In this document: positions 29,351 to 40,453 of the stretch, in pieces
Position numbering within the stretch: the first letter of the stretch is position 1
Layout: each line of letters starts with the position of its first letter
NCBI GenBank assembly: GCA_963834875.1
Contig: CAWIDG010000033.1
Span: forward strand, 1-64,000
Length of the DNA: 64,000 nucleotides
Source: DATAGF01 sp963834875
GTDB lineage: Bacteria > Actinomycetota > Thermoleophilia > Miltoncostaeales > Miltoncostaeaceae
Direction of reading: 5' to 3'
Program-made: the position numbers and the translations under genes
The notes under the pieces: model-generated
What the model saw: the letters and a program-made list of their open reading frames with translations, nothing else
Database searches by the model: none
Told to the model about the DNA's origin: nothing

Positions 29351-30836
29351 TCAAATCTGCTGGGTCTTCGCGATGACGATGTCCGGCGGCGTGACGCCGG
29401 CGGCAAGCATCACCTCGCGGATGGCCGCTTCGGTGTCTGGCGACGGCTTGAAGTTCCCGAAGCGGTAGCCGACGGCAATCGCGAGCGGCGTCCACTCGAA
29501 CTTGTCGGGCCTGTTCCAGACCTCGATCTTCGCGCCCTTCGCCGCGAGGAACTTCACGGCCTTCGGCAGGTTCTTGTAGGCGGCGCCGTGCATGGCCGTC
29601 TCGCCGTTCACGTCCACGGCGTCGATGTCCGCACCAAGATCGAGCAGGACCTGCAGCGCTTCGAGCACCTCGCTCTCCGTCCCCGCGTCTTCTCCGGGCG
29701 ACCTGGTCGCGAGGCCGGCGGCGACCATCAGCGGCGTGCTGTTCTCCGCGTTCGTGATCGTGGGATCGGCGCCGAGCGTCACGAGCGTCCTCATCAGTTC
29801 CGCATCGGCGGTGAGCGCGGCCAGAAAGAACGGCGTCGCTCCAAGCTCGTTCGCGCGGGTGTTGTTCAGGTCCGGCCGCTTCGTCATCTTCGCGTTCACG
29901 TTCGCGCCGTGCGCGACGAGCTTCTTCACGAGCTCGAGGCTCGTCATGCGGCCCGAACCCTCGGGCGCGGGATCGTTGTCGCCGATGCCCGGTTTCCGAA
30001 CGGCAGTGATCACGTGCAGCACGGTGTATCCGGGCGCGTCGGCGTTGGGATTGGCGCCCGCATCGAGGAGCGCCGCCGCCAGCTCGAAGTGCGCGTTCTT
30101 CACCGCCAGGAACAGCGGCGTCGCGCCGGCCGGCGGCAGCCCGCCGCCGTAGCCTCGCCGGCGCACGCCGGGTCCGGCTTCGGCCGGCACCTGCTCGTTG
30201 ACATCCGCGCCGGCCTTCAGAAGAACGCGAACGGCATCGAAGCGCCCTTCGCGTACGGCAAACAAGAGCGGCGACAAACCGGACGGCACGCGGGCGCCAA
30301 GGTCAGCACCGGCGCCGACGAGCGCCTGCACGACGTCCGCGTGGCCTTCCGCGGCGGCCCACATCAGGGCCGTTTGACCACGACGGTCGTCCTTGCTGTT
30401 CACGTTGGCGCCGCGGGCCACGAGCGACTGCACGACGGTCAGGCTGCCGGTCCGCGCGGCCGTCATGAGCGGCGTCTCACCTCCGGGCAGGCTGCCGTTC
30501 GGATCGGCCCTGGCCTCGAGCAGACGATCGACGATCGCACCGCTGCCGTTCGTGCACGCCAGCGACAGCGGCGTCACGCCGTAGCGGCTTGCGGCCTGCG
30601 GCATTGGCGCCGGCGCCGATCAGCAGATCCACGATCTGCCGCTCGTCGTGATACGCCGCCCAGTGCAGGGCGGTCATCCCGTCGACCTGCGGCGCGTTGA
30701 CGTCGACACGCTGTTTCACGAGTTGCCGGACCCTGGCCCAGTCCGCCTTCTCGGCCGCGTTGGCGATCGGCGAGTCCGCCGCGCGCGCGGTGGTCGCGCA
30801 CAGCAGCACGACGATCATGCAGAGCACACGCAGCAT
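29351..30836 (-). CDS. Secreted ankyrin-repeat protein (one frameshift)
   Basis: It starts at 30836 with a signal peptide (MLRVLCMIVVLLCATTARAA). An indel near 30600 shifts to the long frame ending at 29351. About 490 residues hold some nine to ten ankyrin repeats. Typical units are DGMTALHWAAYHDERQIVDL, GETPLMTAARTGSLTVVQSL, GQTALMWAAAEGHADVVQAL and GETAMHGAAYKNLPKAVKFL. It is a periplasmic protein-binding scaffold by fold. Ankyrin genes are often found next to DUF1592/DUF1552 pairs, as here. Confidence 0.87.
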
Positions 30837-30938
30837 CGCGCGGAACTTTAGTTCCGTGTCGATGGCGCGACCGCCGAAGCCGGCGGCGCCGGTCAGGCGA
30901 CTGCTCCAGCGAGTCAGTGCGACCGTTCATGACAGCTC

Positions 30939-32274
30939 TCAAATCGACAGCAGCTCGTCCACTTTGCCCTGGCTGTCCGCAAACGCGTCGAGTCGCACGC
31001 CGACGCGGTCGAGGAGCGTCAGGTGCAGATTCGCCAGCGGCGTCGGCTGCGCGTACTTGAGGTGGCGCGCGCCGTTCGGCGATCCGGCGCCGCTGCCGGC
31101 CACGAGAATCGGCAGGTCCACGTGGTTGTGGATGTTCGGATCGCCCATGCCGCTGCCGTACAGGATGAGCGAGTGGTCGAGCAGCGATCCGTCGCCTTCC
31201 GGCGTCGACTTGCAGCTTCTCGAGGTAATAGGCGAAGAGCGACACGTGGAACGCGTTGATCTTCGCCATCCGCGCGACCTTGGCCGGATCGTTCCCGTGA
31301 TGCGTGAGCGGGTGGTGCGGATCGGGAACGCCGATCTCGTTGTAGGTGCGGTTGCTCGTCTCGCGCGCGAGCTGGAACGTCATGATGCGCGTGACGTCGC
31401 CCTGCATCGCCAGCACCTGCAGGTCGAACATCAGCCGCGCGTGATCGGCGTACGCCGCCGGCACGCCGGCCGGCCGATCGAGGTCCGGCATCGGCGCGTC
31501 CGCCGTCTGCTGCTCGGCCTTCTGAATGCGTCGCTCGACCTCGCGCACGGTGTCGAGATACTGACTCACCCTCGTGCGATCCTCCGGCCCGAGCGTCCGC
31601 TGCAGCCGCGTGATGTCGTCCTTCACCGAGTCGAGCAGGCTGGCTCGGCGCCGCAGCTCGCGCTGCCGATCGGCGGCGCTGCCGCCCTCGCCGAACAGAC
31701 GCTCGAACACGAGGCGCGGGTGCGCCTCCGACGGCAGCGGGGTCGTCGGCGACGACCACGACAGGTTGTTCTGATAGACGCACGCGTAGCCGTTGTCGCA
31801 CTGCCCCACCGTCTGGAGCAGGTCCATCGACAGCTCGAGCGACGGCAGCAGCGTCTGACTGCCGATCTGCTGCGCCGCCACCTGGTCCACCGACGTGCCA
31901 AGGTAATAGTCGGTGCTCTCCGTCCACTTCGCCTTCGCCGCGCTCAGGAACGACGCGTTCGACGTCGCGTGCGTGCCCGGATACGCGTTCTTCAGCTCGA
32001 GGTTGCTGATGATCGTGAGCTGGTTCGCCACCGGCGCCAGCGACTGCAGCGTCGGCGACAGCTCGGTGATGACGCCCTGACCCGCCGGCGTCCAGCGAGG
32101 CAGGTCGCATCCCATCGGCATGTACACGAATCCGAGCCGGCGCACCGGATTGGCCGCCGTCTTGGCGAACGCCGTCATCGACGGCACCATCGCGTTGAGA
32201 AGCGGCAACGCCACCGTGGCGCCCATCCCCCGGAGGAACGTCCGGCGCGGTATGGCCTTCTTCGTGATGATCAT
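30939..32274 (-). CDS. DUF1552 protein, Tat-exported (frameshift near the C-terminus)
   Basis: About 445 residues from the ATG at 32274. KKAIPRRTFLRGMGATVALP is a Tat signal. The body has RRLGFVYMPMGCDLPRWTPA, ATSNASFLSAAKAKWTESTD and RIMTFQLARETSNRTYNEIG. After an indel near 31200 it continues SLILYGSGMGDPNIHNHVDL and PILVAGSG to the end LLSI. This is the DUF1552 family, an alkaline-phosphatase-like fold of unknown activity that pairs with DUF1592 proteins. The upstream DUF1592 frame runs into it without a stop, probably because one base is missing at an ATGA overlap. Confidence 0.87.
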
Positions 32275-34689
32275 CGCGTGCGTCCTCATCTGAAACGGCT
32301 TGCTGTTGACGATCCCGAGGATGACCGACGACATGCGGTAGTTCGCGGGCCGCGCGTCGCGGACGATCGCGCGGATGGCAGGGGCGTCGTAGTGTTCGAC
32401 GCCTCGTCCCAGCGCGTAGGTGAGGAGCTTCTCGGACAGCGTGCTGACGAAGATCTCCGGCCGTCGGAGCAGCGCGGACTCGAGCCCGTCCACGTCCGAG
32501 AACTCGATGCCGTCGGGCAGTCCGCCGGTGGCGTCGATCGGCGCGCTCGTCTTCGATCATTCGCCGGCGTCCGACGGCGTCGAACCGTTCGAGCGACAAG
32601 CCGACCGGATCGATCACGTTGTGACACCCCGCGCAGGTCGCGTTGGCCCGATGCTCCGCGAGCCGCTTCCGGCCGGACAGACTGCCGTCCACGGTGTTGT
32701 CCTTGAGCGCCGGCACGTTGGGCAGCGGTGGCGGCGGAGGCACGCCGAGCAGGTTGTCGAGCACCCACTTGCCGCGAATCACCGGCGACGTCCGGGTCGC
32801 GTACGACGTGACGGTCAGGATGCTGCCCTGCCGCAGCAATCCGCCGCGCCAGCTGTCGTCGGGCAGCGCGACGCGCCTGAAACGGTCGCCGTACACGTGC
32901 GGGATACCGTAGTGCTTCGCCAGCCGTTCGTTGACGAACGTGTATTTCGCGTGCAACAGATCGAGAACGCTGCGGTCCTCGCGCAGCACGCTGTCCACGA
33001 ACAGCTCGGTCTCGCGCCGGAAGGCCTGCCGCAGGTTGTCGTCGAAGTCCGGAAACAGGCGCATGTCGGGCGTCATCGCGTCGAGATTGCGCAGGTGCAG
33101 CCACTGCGACGCGAAGTTCGTCACGAGCGCGCGCGACCGTTCGTCGGCGAGCATGCGCCGCACCTGCTTCTCGAGCACGGCGGCCTCTCGCAGCTTCCCA
33201 GACGCGGCCACCGCAATCAGCTCGTCGTCTGGAATGCTGCTCCACAGGAAGAACGACAGGCGCGAGGCGAGCGCAAGGTCGCTGATGCGATACGGCGTGT
33301 TCGCAGGAAGGCCGGCAGGATCCGTCTCGACGCGGAACAGGAACTGCGGGCTCACGAGCACGCCGGCGAGCGCCATCTCGATACCCGCGTCGAAATCCGC
33401 GTCTGCACGTCCGCTCTTGTAGAGCGCCATCGGCCCCTGGAGATCGGCCTCGGTCACCGGCCGGCGGTAGGCCCTCCGCGTGAGCGTCCCGATAATCTGC
33501 CGCGCGGCGCGGTCCTCGTCGACCGCGCTTGCGGGACGCGAAACGAAAAGCCGCCGGCGGCTTGGCGTGTCGCCGGGCCCCTTCGCATCGAACGGGCCGA
33601 GGATGGACACGGAATAGATCGCCGGCTGGATCCTCGGGTGGCGGTAGGAATTGAAGTGTGCCTGGTACGGCTGCCGCGGCGTCTCGATCAGATCAGACGG
33701 TTTCTTGATGAACGTGACGCCGAGGACGTGCGGTCCCGCGGTCACGGGAACGCGGACGTTGAGGTGCGCGTCGGGCTGCTCGCGGTGTCTGAGTGGGCGT
33801 CTGATTGGGTGTCTGATTGGGCGCCGCAGGCGGAATGGGCTTCACGGTGAGCACCTGGACGCGCGCGCGATCCAGGAGCACGTCGAGATCGTGCGCCTCG
33901 CTCAGACCCTCGACCTTCTCGTCGCGGTCCCGTCTCAGTCTGACCTGTATTTCGTACTCCCCGTCCTGCGGGAACGTGTACGGCACAGCCACACCGCCGC
34001 GCGTGCCGATGGGCAGCCCCTCGAGGTGTTCTTCCTGCGTGAGGTCTGGCGCGATCCTGACCGTGTCGCCGCCCGGCGATCGGCCCGCGCTGCCGACCGC
34101 AAGCCGGCTGATCTTCTCGGCCGCTGAGATGTAGCGCTCGAGCAGCGTGGGCGGGAGATCGCCGACGGTCACGTTGTCGAAGCCGTAACTCGACTCGTCG
34201 ACCGGCAGCAGCGACGTGACGTCCACGTCGAGCGCGAGCAGGTCGCGGATCGCGTTCCTGGTACTCGGTGCGCGTCAGTCTGCGGATGGTGGCCGTGCGA
34301 CCGGGGTTTGGCTTCGCCTCTGCCGCACGATCGAGCGCGTTCTCGAGCGACGCGACCGCCGTGTCGTACTCTGCCTCGGCCGGCCGCGCCTCGCCGAAAG
34401 GCGGCATCTGCCGCGTGCGCAGTTTCTTGACGACCTTTTCCCACACCTCGCCGTGCTCGGAAAGCCTGCCGCCGACCACGTCTTCCAGCGAGAGCCCCGC
34501 CTCGTGCTGGTTTCTGTCGTGGCAGTCGAGACAGTAGCTCTCGACGAGATCGAGATATGCGGGACTTGCCGTCGGTGCTGGCCTGGCAGGCTGCTGTTGT
34601 TGCTCCGCCTCGACGGTGCTGCGCAGGCTTCCAGCCGTGACGAGTCCTGCAAGGGCGACGACCGCCGCAGCCGTACGGAGGCTGAACAT
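32271..34689 (-). CDS. DUF1592-type secreted cytochrome-like protein with two CxxCH sites (frameshifted)
   Basis: About 805 residues from the ATG at 34689 with a signal peptide (RTAAAVVALAGLVTAGSLRS). YCLDCHDRN near residue 55 is the first c-haem site (Planctomycete cytochrome C type). VKKLRTRQMPPFGEARP follows. DUF1587, DUF1592 and DUF1588-like parts follow (LLALDVDVTSLLPVDESSYG; SRLSFFLWSSIPDDELIAVA; TSPVIRGKWVLDNLLG). CAGCHNVIDPVGLSLE is the second haem site, and DUF1585 ends it (YRMSSVILGIVNSKPFQMR). A short in-coding tandem repeat (NQTPNQTPTQTP) lies near 33800. Frame breaks lie near 34260, 33790 and 32560. It is probably a periplasmic redox or carbohydrate-linked protein. Confidence 0.87.
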
Positions 34690-34720
34690 GGCCTGATTGA
34701 CGAATCATACGCCTCTGCGG

Positions 34721-34748
34721 GGCTCAAGGCTCAGGGCTCAGGGCTCAG
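34721..34748. repeat. Heptamer array GGCTCAR (four units)
   Basis: GGCTCAA, GGCTCAG, GGCTCAG, GGCTCAG: the same units in the same order as at 6387, one unit longer. It lies in the divergent spacer between the DUF1592 gene and the kinase gene. Confidence 0.75.
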
Positions 34749-34768
34749 GACCTGAACGTCAAGCGCCC

Positions 34769-34774
34769 TATAAT
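34769..34774 (+). promoter_or_regulatory. TATAAT -10 box of the kinase gene
   Basis: TATAATCTCGGCG lies 22 nt before the ATG at 34797. No convincing -35 hexamer is present. The downstream bases resemble those after the other TATAAT boxes in this window. Confidence 0.45.
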
Positions 34775-34796
34775 CTCGGCGCGACCATTGCACACG

Positions 34797-37450
34797 ATGC
34801 CGCTGACGCCAGGAACTCGAGTCGGTGTGTACGAGATTCTGGCTCTCATCGGTCAGGGCGGAATGGGCGAGGTGTATCGCGCGCGGGATTCGCGACTGAA
34901 GCGGACCGTCGCGCTGAAAATTCTTCCCTCGTCATTCGCTGACGATCCGGCGCGCCTGTCGAGGTTCCAGCGCGAGGCGGAACTGCTCGCCTCGCTCAAT
35001 CATCCGAACATTGCGTCCATCTACGGTCTCGAGGAGGGCAGCGGACCCAAGGCGCTCGCTCTCGAGTTCGTGGACGGCGAGCCGCTGGCCAATCGGATTG
35101 CGCGCGGACCGTTGCCGGTGGACGAAGCGGTTTCAATGGCCCGGCAAATCGCGGCCGCGCTGTCCGCGGCACACGAGAGCGGCGTCATCCACCGCGACCT
35201 GAAGCCGTCGAACGTCGCGGTCCGGCCGGATGGCGCCGTCAAAGTGCTCGACTTCGGCCTGGCAAAGGCGCTCGCTCCGGCGGATGCTGCGGTCGCGGAC
35301 GCAACCACGCTGACCGTCGCAGCGACAACCGGCGAAGGGACGATCGTCGGCACGCCCGCTTACATGAGCCCCGAACAGGCCACCGGCGGCGCGGTCGATG
35401 CGCGGACGGACATCTGGGCGTTTGGCTGGTGCTGTACGAAATGCTCACGGGACACCGGACATTCGACGGCACGAGCGTGACCGAGACACTCACGGCGGTG
35501 CTCACGCGGACGCCGGACTGGACTCGGCTGCCGGCGAAGCATCCCAGCCCTCCGCTCGCTTGTTCGCCGATGCCTGGCGCGCGACGCGCGCCAGCGGCCT
35601 CCAAACATGGCGGCGGTCGCGTTCGTGCTCGAAGAGGACCACTCGCTCTCGACGGACACGCCTGCCGCAGCGCAGACGATCCGAAGGCCGCAGATGTGGA
35701 CGCTGGGGGCGATCGGTCTCGCGTTCATGGCTGCGGGCGCTGCAGGCAGTTCTTCTTGTGGCTTCGCTCGCGTCCCGTCGAGGCGCCGATCGTGCGGACG
35801 ACGATGCCGGCGGCGCTGTTCACGATCGGTACGGACCGCAACTTCGCGTTTGTAGACGACGCCCGGCTGGCGTAAGTCCATGAGGATGGCGGGCAATTGC
35901 TCGTGCGATCGCTGAACGCGCTCGAGCCTGTCCCGATTCTGACGACGCCCGCGTTCATCCGCGGCGTCTTTCCATCACCCGACGGCCGCTGGATTGCGTT
36001 CGTCGAGAACAACTTCACGTTGCGAAAGATTCCCGCTGCTGGCGGCGTGCCGGTCACCATCCTGACGACCGACGGTCCACCCGCGGCGCGTCCTGGGGAC
36101 CGGACGACACGATTGTCTTCGCGACGGCCGCGGCCGAGACGGGCCTTCAGCAGATCCCGTCGGCCGGCGGGCCGGTCACTGTGCTCACACGGCCCGACCC
36201 CGCGCAGAACGAGCTCGATCACACACAGCCCGTGTGGCTGCCCGGCGGTCGCAGCGTGCTCTTCAACATTACTGCGGCCAAGGGAGGGCCCGCCGCCACG
36301 CGGGTCGGAGTGCTCGATCGCACGAGCGGAAAGTGGCGCACCCTCATCGAGGGCGGATCGTCAGCGTCGTACGTCGACAGCGGACACCTCGTGTACGCAG
36401 CGGCCGGGTCGATGTGGGCGACCCGCTTCGACCTCTCGCGATTGGAGGTTGTCGGATCGCCTGTGGAAGTGGTCTTACAAGCGGATCTCGGCGCTCCGGT
36501 ACAGTTCGACGTGTCAAACACCGGCACGCTCGTGTATCCGCGCGGCGTTCGGCAGATCGGGATTGACACGCGCGTGCCCACATGGGTTGAGCGCGACGGC
36601 CGCGAGACTCCACTTCCGATGGCGGCCGCGAACTATTACCACCCACGGATCTCGCCCGACGGCCGCCGTCTCGCCATCGCCCAGGGCGACGACCTCTACA
36701 TCTGGGACCTGACGCGGCCAGAATCTCCCGGGTCACGCATGACGTTCGGCGGAGGATTCGATTGGTTCCCCGTGTGGACACCCGACAGCCGCCGCCTCGT
36801 GTTCGGGTCATGGCGCGGCGGCGGGTTCAGCAACCTCTTTATCCAGGACCCCGACTCGAGCACGGCCGAGCGGCTCACCAACAGCCCGGACATGCAGTCT
36901 CCAACGGCGATCACTCCTGACGGCGCGACGGTGTTGTTCCACCATTTCCCGAAGGACATCCAGTCGATCTCACTTCAGGAACCCCGGAAACCAATCACGC
37001 TCGTCGACTCGCCACTCGAGGAACGCAACAGCGCGCTCTCACACGACGGGCGCTGGCTGGCGTACGAAGGAGAAACCTCAGGCCGGCCGGGCGAGCTCAA
37101 CGTGTACGTGCGGCCGTTTCCGGACGTCGGGCGCCGTGTGTGGCAGGTCTCGAGCAGCGGCGGAACGTTTCCAACCTGGGCGAGGAACGGACGGGAGCTG
37201 TTCTACCTGAAGCCGGACGGCACGATGGTGGCGGTGGCCGTCGAGGCCACAGCGACCAGCTGGACACCGGGACGCGCGACCGATCTGTTCCGCGGCCGGT
37301 ACATGGTTCGCGACGGCACGCTCGGCCGGCAGTACAGACGTGGCCGCCGACGGCCGATTCCTCATGCTGAAGGAACAGCGCAACACCGATCAGGGACACT
37401 TCGTCGTCGTTCAGAACTGGACGAGCGAGCTGAGACGAACGGTGCCGTGA
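34797..37450 (+). CDS. Ser/Thr protein kinase with C-terminal WD40-like beta-propeller (frameshifted)
   Basis: About 885 residues. The kinase domain has LIGQGGMGEVYRARDSRLKR, TVALKIL, NHPNIASIYGLEEGSG, VIHRDLKPSNVAV (catalytic loop), VLDFGLAKALA and GTPAYMSPEQATGG. Frames change near 35420, 35560 and 35750. LGAIGLAFMAAGAAGSS (about 35710) may be the membrane helix. The C-terminal half, long and clean from 36181, is a TolB/WD40-like propeller: PSPDGRWIAFVENN, HPRISPDGRRLAIAQGDDLY and LSHDGRWLAYEGETSG. An indel near 37330 hides the true end, RNTDQGHFVVVQNWTSELRR and TVP at 37450. It is a receptor-like kinase with an external propeller sensor. Confidence 0.87.
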
Positions 37451-37474
37451 ACCGCCTGGCGGCCGTGTGACGCC

Positions 37475-38741
37475 TCAAAGCAGCTTCAAGTACTCGACGA
37501 TGTCCTTCTTGTCCTGTTCGGTGAGCGTGACGATCAGGCCGAACGGGTTGTCCTTGAAGAAGAACTCGGTACTGATCGACGACCTCTTCCAGCGTCTTCG
37601 CCGATCCGTCGTGGAAGTACGGCGCGGTGTTCTTCACGTTCCACAGCGTCTGAATCTTGAAAAAGCCGAAGAACATCGTTCGAGGAAACAGGCTGGGCGG
37701 TGGCATGTTCCGCGAGCTCAGCAGCTCGCCGGGATCTGGCGACGACATCTCGACTTTGCGTCCCAGGCCGTCGTCCACGATGAACGTGTAGACCGGATTC
37801 TTCAGCACGTTGCGTTCCGAGACGAACGCCGTGGCGTCTCGAACGCCGACCGGCGCGCCCGGAATGGCGCGCGAGAGCGCCACGCCGCCGGCGTTGAGCA
37901 TCGGCCCGCTGTGGCACAGCGCGCACGTGCCGTCCTTGGTGCCTTTCGTGAACGGTGTGTCGATGAAGAAGGCCCGGCCGCGCTTCTGGGACTCCGTGAT
38001 CCCGAGCGGCAGCTGCGGCGCTGGGCCGCCCTTCGCATACTCGCGGAGCACGGGCGACGAGAAGAATCGCGGTGACTCGCGCTCGAACTCGGCGATGAGC
38101 TGCAGTTGCAGCGGCGTCGGGGCGATCGTGTTCTGGCCGTGGCCGACGATGGCGCCGAGCGCCTGTTCTTCAAGCGTCTCGTTGCGCAGATCGTGCATGA
38201 AGACCTTCTCGAACGCCGGTGTGTTGAGCGTGGACGGGACGGCGCGCCGGACGACGATCGTCCGCCGCGCTGGATCGTCCTTGAGCGTGACGTAGTCGGG
38301 CAGCGGCAGCTCGACGCGGATGGTCGCGTCCGTCGTGATGCGCGTGAGACCGCTGACACCGTCGTCAAAGGCATCGTGCCGGAACAGCGGCTCGCTCGGG
38401 TTGGCGATCAGTCGCGCCTGCGCGTCTGCGGGCGAGAAGGTGCCGGTCTCGCGCGAGTGGCACGTCGCGCACGTCCGGCCGTTGCCGCCGAACGTCTCCT
38501 CCTCGAAGAGTCGCTGCCCCTCCAGCCGCCGCGCCACGCGACAAATCCGCGCCATATCCGGGGACAGCGCAGCGGGCCGGCAGTCGAGCGAGACCTGACG
38601 CAGTTGATCGCGGGTGACCCCGGTCGGCTCGCCGTCAAGGAGGATCTCGGTGGACGGCGCGTTCTGGGACCGAACGCTGACCGCGGACACGGCGACCAGC
38701 AGAATCCCACTTAAACAGCTCAATGCCCGTCGGGAGCGCAT
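37475..38741 (-). CDS. Di-haem cytochrome c peroxidase (MauG/CcpA-like), frameshift near the end
   Basis: About 421 residues with signal peptide (SCLSGILLVAVSAVSVRS). CATCHSRETGTFSPADAQ and TKDGTCALCHSGPM are the two c-haem sites. FFGFFKIQTLWNVKNTAPYF and HDGSAKTLEEVVDQY are the conserved distal part. One extra G near 37568 shifts the frame; removing it gives EFFFKDNPFGLIVTLTEQDK and ends YLKLL at 37475. The remnant copy at 45.0 kb keeps exactly this segment in frame, which supports a sequencing error. The family reduces peroxides or oxidises partner proteins in the periplasm. It closes the minus-strand run that starts with the TonB receptor. Confidence 0.9.
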
Positions 38742-38846
38742 CGTTCCTCCTCGAGTGAGCTTCTGGTTCCAGTTAGACGCGCGAGGCCGCTTTCGAGTTC
38801 GCCGACCGCCCCGACTGGCCTCCTGCGCAAGCCCGGCGTGGAGGGG

Positions 38847-39412
38847 CTAGCGCTTACCTCCCTTTTCCTCTCGCACGATCTCGACGAGCGCTCTCAGGGC
38901 GGCCGTGTACAATCGCCAGCCGAGACCCATCACGGCGCCCCGGACCGCAGGCGTCAAAATCGAGTTGCGGTGAATCTCGTCGCGCGTCGCCGAGATTCGA
39001 GATGTGCACCTCGATCACCGGAAACGGCACGGCCTTGATCACGTCGTGGATTGAGACGCTGCTGAACGTCAGGCCCGCGCCGTTGATCAACGCACCCTGG
39101 ACGTCGTCCATGTGCTTCTGGAAGGTATCCACAATCACGCCTTCGGAGTTCGACTGCATCGTCACCAGCTCGACATTCAGTTCCTTCGCGAGCGCGGCGA
39201 GATGTCCATTGATCTGGTCCAGGGTCGTCATGCCGTAGATCTGCGGCTCGCGGCGGCCGAGCAGATTCAGGTTCGGGCCGTGGACCACGAGGACGCGCAG
39301 GCGCGCAGGCTGTGGAGATGATTGGCCGGGCCTCGCCGGCCAGGGTGATCGCTCCCGCCAGCGTGAGAGCGGCCGTGATGAGAATCGACAACCGGCGCGA
39401 GATCAACGGCAT
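38847..39412 (-). CDS. aroQ: Type II 3-dehydroquinate dehydratase, apparently with a signal peptide (frameshifts)
   Basis: The core LVVHGPNLNLLGRREPQIYG, LVTMQSNSEGVIVDTFQKHM, GALINGAGLTFSSVSIHDVI and PFPVIEVHISN is unmistakably type II dehydroquinase, with catalytic Tyr, Asn and His in place. An indel near 38990 shifts the end; the other frame gives HRNSILTPAVRGAVMGLGWR and stops at 38847. Upstream, one base out of frame, lies ISRRLSILITAALTLAGAIT, a signal peptide, from an ATG at 39412 or better a TTG at 39406 (7 nt after AGGAGG). An exported enzyme would dehydrate 3-dehydroquinate in the periplasm, as in quinate breakdown, rather than serve the shikimate pathway. It lies 5 nt after the ThuA stop. 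Confidence 0.82.
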
Positions 39413-39417
39413 CCCTC

Positions 39418-40412
39418 CTACTGCGATCCACCGCCACGGCGCCCGCCGCCCGCGCCTGCGGCCGGCGTCGCGCTTCCGCGCATGGCGTGCGGCGTCGGCT
39501 CCGCGGCCGTCAGCCCGAGCGCCCAGCGCATGGCTTCGAAATACATCTGCTGCACGTTCCGGTTGTCCCAGGTGTCCGCTGAATGCGCGAACGACCCGTA
39601 GAACACGCGTCCCTTGCCGTACATCTTGGCCCACGCGAGCGGATAGTCGCCGTTCAGGCGTAACGCCGGGTTCGCGGGCACGTTCGTGAGGTCGAGCCGC
39701 AGCAGCACGTCCACCTTCTCGCGCGCGATTCTCTTGGGCTGATAGAACTCGTCGTTGAACGCGAACGAGGCCGGAAAGTGCTTCGTCGCCGGGAAGTCGG
39801 GATTCTCGTTGATGATCGTGCCGGGTCCGACGATCGGGTGCTGATCGAAGCGCGCGCCAATCAGGTCGCCGAACTCCGGCCACGACTCGAGCGCCGTCAG
39901 CGCCACGTGCGCCGCCACGAATCCTTTTCCGTCTCTCACGAACTGCAGCAGCTCCGCGCGCTGGGCCTCGTCTATCGGCACGTCGCGGTGGCCCATGAAG
40001 AAGATGGCGTCCACGTTCGCGAGGCTCGGACCGCCGCTCGCGGGCGATCCATCGGTCTTCTTCGGCGCGGCCGAGACGATGTGCGAGTCGGTGCGAATCA
40101 GCGTGTCCCACATTCCCGAGTCGTAGCCGAGCCGCTCGATGATTGCGAGCGCGTGGCTGACCGAATCGTGCTGGGCGACGCCATTGCGCGTGTCGGCCCA
40201 CGCGAGCACGCGCTTGCGCTGCGGGACGCCCGCGCGGCCTCCGCCTCGGCCGCCGCCGCGCTGCCCCGCGCCGGGAGCTGCAGGCCCCACGCCGCCCTGG
40301 CGCCCGGCCGGCGCCGGCGGCGCAGTCTGTTGCTCAGCGGTCCGGCGGCCAGAACTGCCAGACCGCTCGACAGTATTGCCACCGCCACCAAACGGAGGGT
40401 TCTTCGCTGCAT
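39418..40412 (-). CDS. ThuA-domain protein, exported (one frameshift)
   Basis: It starts at 40412 after GGAGGAACG. MQRRTLRLVAVAILSSGLAV begins a signal peptide. After a Gly/Arg-rich linker with an indel (about 40300) the domain reads RKRVLAWADTRNGVAQHDSV, VDAIFFMGHRDVPIDEAQR, FVRDGKGFVAAHVALTALES and GRVFYGSFAHSADTWDNRNV. This is the ThuA (trehalose-utilisation, class I amidotransferase-like) fold. Exported ThuA proteins accompany PQQ dehydrogenases and sugar-acid degradation genes in Acidobacteria and Planctomycetes, but the reaction is not established. The low-complexity ends (GGGRGGGRAG; AGGGRRGGGSQ) are unusual. Confidence 0.8.
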
Positions 40413-40453
40413 CGTTCCTCCAGACCTGCTGGAACGCGTTGCTTTCTTGTCAC

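Noticed and set aside
30697..32706. Plus-strand ORF of 669 codons opposite DUF1552/DUF1592
   Set aside because: Antisense shadow; the minus strand carries Tat signal, CxxCH motifs and family blocks.
31019..33745. Single 908-codon minus ORF spanning DUF1592 and DUF1552
   Set aside because: Only its first half is the DUF1592 frame; after 32560 it is an out-of-frame translation of DUF1552.
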